Assembly (NCBI GenBank): GCA_030248065.1 | Contig: JASAMV010004006.1 | Span: forward strand, 28,749-92,748 | From: Rhynchonema sp. JSB1_4 | Taxonomy: Eukaryota; Nematoda; Chromadorea; Monhysterida; Xyalidae | Length of the DNA: 64,000 nt | Reading direction: 5' to 3' | In this document: piece by piece, positions 59,041 through 64,000 of the stretch | Position numbering within the stretch: position 1 is the first letter of the stretch | Layout of the letters: each line of letters begins with the position of its first letter | Made by a program: the position numbers and the translations under genes | The notes under the pieces: generated by a model | Databases searched by the model: none | What the model saw: only the letters and a program-made list of their open reading frames with translations | What the model was told of the DNA's origin: nothing

Positions 59041-62000
59041 TCATGTTAATATGGGCGTCTGTTCGTTACTGAGCAGCACACCTGAGTCGCCATTGAGTGG
59101 ATCATGTTGTGGTTGTTTCCAGGGCGATCGCGGTGTCACGGTGAACCCACACTCGTCAGTGCCAGGCTCACAATGACCCAGTTGCGCGAAAGTCGTATGC
59201 TTGTCGTCTAATAGCGTTCTCGGCTGAGCGGCTGGTGGTTGTAATAATTGTGATTGTTCATCAGTGGTGACACCAGACCGAGGAGGCCGGTCACCATTGA
59301 TGGTCGTCAATTGGTCACCGCCGGTCGACACGCCCGAGTCCGTCCGATCGCTGTTCATCGACGCTGCGTCGGGCTCGTCGTTAGCGGTCGCTAGCGGCGC
59401 GGCGCGAGAACACGTCGCCACTACATTGAGATCATCATTGTCGTTGTCAACCGTCACCACTTCGGCTGTTGTTGTAGTCGTTTGGTCTGAATGGGGTGCT
59501 TAAATTTTTTTGTCTCGTGATACATATATCTTTTTTCAGTGATTGTCTGTCACTAAGAATAAACGTTTCAAGAATTCAAGTGCACGTACGATGTTCCTCA
59601 TCGAAACGAATGGGTATCCGTTGATGTGTTTGCTCGAACCACGACTGTGACCCGCCGGACTCGGCTATCAGTCTGAAACATCAAATGCATCACATGGATA
59701 TAAGCAAAGAGTTAAAGGGGTCTCCATGTTCAAGATCAAAGATTTATCGTGTCACGGACAGAACATCTGGAGCTACTGAGTAACAATTGCAAAATTTGCA
59801 AAAAACAGTGACCCAAACAGATATTTGCTCCCGAAGGTTCTATCTGAACAAAATGAAACATCACGTACCGTTCCATCTGCGCGATGGCCTGTTTGAGCGG
59901 CATGAGCGCCGTCCGATCCGGTGCCGGCACGTGTGTGCGCACGGCGTTGCACAGCGCCGGCAAATTGTGCGGCACGCAGTAGCGCGTGTCAACCGACAGA
60001 TGTTTCAACAGGTACGTCTCCGGCGTGTAGTCGAAACGGACCGCTAATACTTTGTGACGTTGTGCACTGCAACACACGTAAAATAATCTAACCACTAAAC
60101 TATGTGGTTTCAAATAGGAGAAAATAAAATTCCTGATTTTTCAAGGCATACCTGCACATGAGATTATTGACATGATCGAGCTGCAGCAAGAATAAATCAT
60201 CGAAACACGCGTTCGCGCCTACCACACTGTCCCGGCGTTTAATCACACCATTGCCAGCGATTTTCACCTAAAACTTGTCAGTTTCATTTATGTAATAATG
60301 AATTTATGTATAATTGTCAGATTTCATCACTGGAGTTTTCCACATAAAGCCATGGGGGCTCTGAGTGGAAATTGGTGAAAAATGGGTCATACAACAGAAA
60401 AGAAAAAATCCAATTAGAGCCCTATGGGGCTTTAAGTGGAAACGTTTCCACTTTGCCCACGGGGGCTTCAAGCGGAAAACTGAGTATTTTCAACATTTTT
60501 AGTAGGGACATTTTAGAATAGCATTTTGACATTCTGCTACCATGTTTGAAAATCATTATGACGATCTTGATCTATACGTGGCAAAACAACTGAAAACAAC
60601 GGAAGAGTACGATATTTTAGTGGCCGATACACTAACTGGAGTGATTTTGCGAAATTGGCTAAAATGTTTTGTGTGGAAATTTTTCCATTCATTCGGCGAG
60701 GGGCTCTTTGTGAAAAACTCCGCTAATAATGACATGACAGCACCTGATAGCGATAGAACGCGCCCACACTGTGTACGAAAATAATCTTGTGAGCGCCGTA
60801 GACACTCTTGTACGCCCAGTCGTGCTTGTTGCGCGCAATGTCCGACACTGAGCGCACGTCGATCTAAATTTTGCCATTGTTGTTGTTGTTTTATTTAACA
60901 GAAAATAAAAATGACTATTGGATAACCTCAAAAATATCTTGCTAACCTCAACCTTACAACCACACTGTTCGCGTATGGAGAGCAGGCCAGCGCGGCGGCA
61001 AAATGTTCACAAGTTGAGATAAATGATAGCCAAACGTTGGTCAAAAAAAGACCCAAGTCTACGTAACGAAAAATTTATTCAGTGGTTTGAGTAAATGATG
61101 GTCATCGACGCTGAAAAAAAAGCCCCAAGTCTACGACGAAAAATTTTAATATGAGGGGCAAAATTTAATGAGAAACAACGACCATTGTCAAATCCGCTGG
61201 TTGCTGTGGCCGAAGTTACGATTTGTGCTCGGCTCAACCGAATCCCTTGGTCTCCGCTTTTCATCTTTGGCCAAAAAATCGAATTCGCACCAAATCGTCT
61301 TCTTTTTCCAGCGACGAGCGATCCTGCAATAATTCAGAATAGGTAATAGATTTTCACTCAATGGATTGAATGGGCTCAGCCGCGGATCCTTTTCGTCTTC
61401 CGTGTTTCATCTTTGGCCAAAAATCGAATTCGCACCAAATCGTCTTCTTTTGTCCAGCGACGAGCGATCCTGCAATAATTCAGAATCGGTGATCAATTTT
61501 CACTCAATGAATTAGATGGTGATCAAATTGATAATCATGAATAATCCTCACTTGAAACCGAGTAGAGCACACACAATGATGATAACAACTGCCACCAATA
61601 GCATGAATATAAGAGCAAGGATCTAAAAATGGAACACAAAAATCGGTTTTGGATATTAGGTACCCCGGATATTCGCAAACAAAACGAGGAAACCCATGTC
61701 AAGTCAAATTATGTGGGTATCGACACAGCTAAAACATAAACGGACAAAACCTTGCTTTGCATACCTTCATCCATCCACTTTCTCCGGCAATGGTGGTCCG
61801 GTGATCAGCGGTTTAGTATTGTTGTCGTGGGCTCACGCACAGCTGGAATTGCATTTTCCATTTATAACACGTTATAGCTGCTCTAACAATAGCTGAAAGA
61901 CATTTATGTGCAAACTAACGATGGACAATTATGCTTGGCCAGGTTGATTGAGTACAGAGACATTTAAGAACTGTGCCTTAGATTGCCTAGGTGGTACACT

Positions 62001-63999
62001 GGGAGGACAGACAACGATCATCTTCCAGCACACGAACAACGGTAGCAACTGAACAAATATTGTTTTGGAATAAAATCTGTTTTTGTCTGTTTAAATTCAA
62101 TAAAACCCGAGAAACTAACTCCGATCTTATATTCGGTGAACTCCACATCCGTGAACGTGTGAGTGCCGAACACAGCCGTGATGTTACCGAACACTTCCGG
62201 TCGCAGTTGCGCGCTGGCCTAGAAAGTGGCGTTTCCCGATAAAGCAAACGTTAAAGTATTATTAAATCCCAACACATACGCAAGCAGCTATGCACACACC
62301 TTCACAGTGCCAATTTGATCGACGTGGTAAGGTGTGTCGACCTTCATCAGTCGCAGTTCGTATTTTTCAAAGCAGTACTCCGGCGGGGCCGCGAGGAACT
62401 CGATGGTGGATGGTGCGGGCGTACGAATTGACGATCACTCCTCGGAATGCACCCAACCAGACGTGACCCAATCGATGGGCCTGGAAAAATTGGGCGAACT
62501 TGAATTTTTACGTCTTTTATGCAGCTGGCTCATTTTAAGTGTGGATAGATTTCCGGTGTCACTGTACATATTTGTGGTTGGGTTTTTTCCAATTGGGACA
62601 ATCGCGAGTTCAATTTTGTTGTATTTTTTAGTTGGACCATTTGAAAATTGAGACCCACAAACCTCCACCATTTCGACAGTTCTGCACATCGTACTTGCTC
62701 AACTCTCCTGGCTTCAGTTTGTGCAGATGATTCTTGATGCCTGAAAAGGGAAGGGCAATTATCCAAGCAGATATTCACTCAGTTGGTTGAAACATCAACA
62801 ACTGAACAACAACAATTAAGATGCCGAAAATGAAGAAATCCGGACCATCAATCTGCCATGTCGCCAAATTGATCAAAATAATCCAACAGGTTAAACTATC
62901 AACATGAGTATAACAAAAAAACGTAAACGAATGGATTGTCTATATCTTTGAAATAGGCACCAAAAAGCAAAAAACGAGGTTTACAGTCAAAACTGAGGCT
63001 TTTGGACAACAGTGTCGCGTTGCTATCGAACGCTGCTCGACTACAGGAACGTGGCAGCGCTACAGACAAACAATAAAAAAGCATATGGCATGCTGTTAAT
63101 TGTAACAACAATGAAAATGTTAAACGTGTATAATTACGTGCTAAAACTGACACTTGTGCAGATAAAGCATAACATTGCAATACTAAATAGTGCGGCACAA
63201 AACACAAACCGCACAACACGCACCCAAACCCGAGCTTAATCACATACAGACAATCTAGGACACTGATCAAGGGTCAAACCCCTTCCGAGGCCCTGAGACA
63301 CAGGCCGCAGGCGCACACCCAGTGCTTACCATGACAACAGCCTGGGTCTTGAATCCAACAGGCCAAACACAGCACTTTGGCCGTTATCGCTAGAAACGGC
63401 GCATGATTAGATTTTTTAAGTTGGAAAAAATGCCCACGTGCCCACACTTGACGTACCAGTCACTGTGGCCCACCTCTGATTCTTTATTTTGATTTATAGG
63501 GCGTATTTATGGTAGTACGAAAACGGACTGTATATATTTACCATCCCTGGTGATCCGGGTGTGGTGACTTTATCAGTGGGTGTCGTTTCGATGGCCGATC
63601 TTTTTGGGCAGACTTTGTATTTCGATGGTGAAGGACGATTGAAATGGGAACAGGCCAATGGAGCGAAATTTGAAACGAGGCTGGAACAAGAGGCGGACGA
63701 ATTTGTCGTAAATTGCTTTTTTAACATTTCAATTTTTTAAACGTTTGACTTACATTGACATCACTCGGTACCGTAATCCAGTCAACATTCTCGACATTAA
63801 GCATGTAACATCGACCGATCCCGCCGTCTGGTACCACAGTCACCTCGAAACCTTGCAGTAGCGTGCGTGATTCTGCAGATTTTTTTCAAGAACAATGGTA
63901 CGAAACCTTATTTAAAGTCGACTTTAAGCTAAATTCACAACGCGTGCGCCATTGCGCGTCCCACCGGGCACACTTCAACACTACTCTCCACGCATTGTG
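59041..63999 (-). CDS. IL-17 receptor-like protein with SEFIR domain (5' end outside window)
   Basis: Minus-strand exons recognised: 63757-63875 and about 63555-63720 (extracellular, Cys-containing), about 62660-62742, about 62297-62400 (YCFEKYELRLMKVDTPYHVD), about 62110-62225 (LRPEVFGNITAVFG), stalk near 61800-61850, TM exon 61552-61622 (LIFMLLVAVVIIIVCALLG), juxtamembrane 61220-61323 (a duplicate is at 61376-61469), then the SEFIR domain 60958-61058, 60744-60863, 60152-60267, 59869-60066, 59590-59672 and the tail 59041-59486. SEFIR landmarks: CEHFAAALA, VVIDVRSVSDIARNKHDW, HKIIFVHSVGAF, LFLLQLDHV, VLAVRFDYTPE, and VDTRYCVPHNLPALC, close to the IL17RD pattern of FDY then LSTKY then LPQLC. 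IL-17 receptors recruit ACT1-type adaptors through SEFIR; C. elegans ILCR-1/2 act in neurons. From the TM exon to the stop the phases fit. Confidence 0.8.
61220..61469 (-). repeat. Tandem-duplicated juxtamembrane exon of the IL-17R-like gene
   Basis: 61376-61469 and 61220-61323 both start GATCGCTCGTCGCTGGA after ATTATTGCAG acceptors and both continue to GGCCAAAGATGAAA. The proximal copy reads IARRWTKEDDLVRIRFLAKDE and reaches a stop (61376-61378); the distal copy, shifted by small indels, reads IARRWKKKTIWCEFDFLAKDE and continues to a GTAACT donor that matches the SEFIR exon phase. The segments around 61120-61060 and 61060-61000 (GTAGACTTGGG..TTTTTTT) are also duplicated. Confidence 0.7.
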
Positions 64000-64000
64000 A

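Noticed and set aside
60958..61058. Apparent frameshift in the SEFIR start (frame reading REQCGCKVEV)
   Set aside because: The alternative frame with a GTAAGG donor gives CEHFAAALA and joins in phase to VIDVRSV, so no break is needed.

Overview
The window is nuclear DNA of a nematode. Nearly every gene is split by short introns (about 50-150 bp, acceptors mostly TTTCAG or TGCAG). There is a cuticlin-type ZP gene, a family of secreted ShKT-type cysteine-rich proteins, intronless H2B genes with the animal histone 3' stem-loop, and an interstitial array of the nematode telomere repeat TTAGGC. I cannot name the species. All gene models were assembled by eye from exon reading frames; for most of them the exon lengths sum to an intact reading frame, which is an internal check.

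Layout. 380-9982, + strand: housekeeping genes in close order, namely the 3' part of VPS8, a BORCS6-like gene, NAA20 (last intron full of repeats), and a putative small membrane protein. 11059-30666, + strand: three tandem paralogs encoding secreted proteins of 909, 431 and 408 residues. Each has a signal peptide exon, then alternating exons for two small cysteine modules (a six-cysteine B module I do not recognise and a modified ShKT-like A module), then one canonical ShKT exon with the stop. Their introns are crowded with miniature inverted-repeat elements, including a hAT-type element with perfect 8-bp target duplications and a TTAA-flanked palindrome nested in another element. 31737-33222, - strand: two H2B genes, one divergent, with matching two-hairpin 3' ends. 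34004-36896, + strand: a tandem RGS-domain protein with a tRNA-like gene and the telomere-like array in one intron. 37595-42449, - strand: an 11-exon biogenic-amine-type GPCR with a very long third intracellular loop. 42450-50954: gene-poor, with a 1.1 kb palindrome and several foldback elements. 50955-55245, - strand: cuticlin-like ZP protein. 56808-57747, - strand: a DUF985 cupin. 59041 to the end, - strand: an IL-17 receptor-like protein with a SEFIR domain, 5' end outside the window.

The genes do not form one pathway. VPS8 (CORVET) and BORCS6 (BORC) both serve endolysosomal traffic. The ZP gene belongs to cuticle biology, the GPCR, RGS and IL-17R genes to signalling, and the cysteine-module cluster looks like a fast-evolving secreted effector or defence family.

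Best leads: (1) the alternating-module gene family with its unrecognised B domain; (2) a 10-mer, TGATGTTTCA, present 17 times where about 0.1 is expected by chance, mostly in introns and gene flanks, whose last seven bases match the core of the C. elegans piRNA (Ruby) motif; (3) a duplicated juxtamembrane exon in the IL-17 receptor-like gene that could yield a receptor lacking SEFIR.
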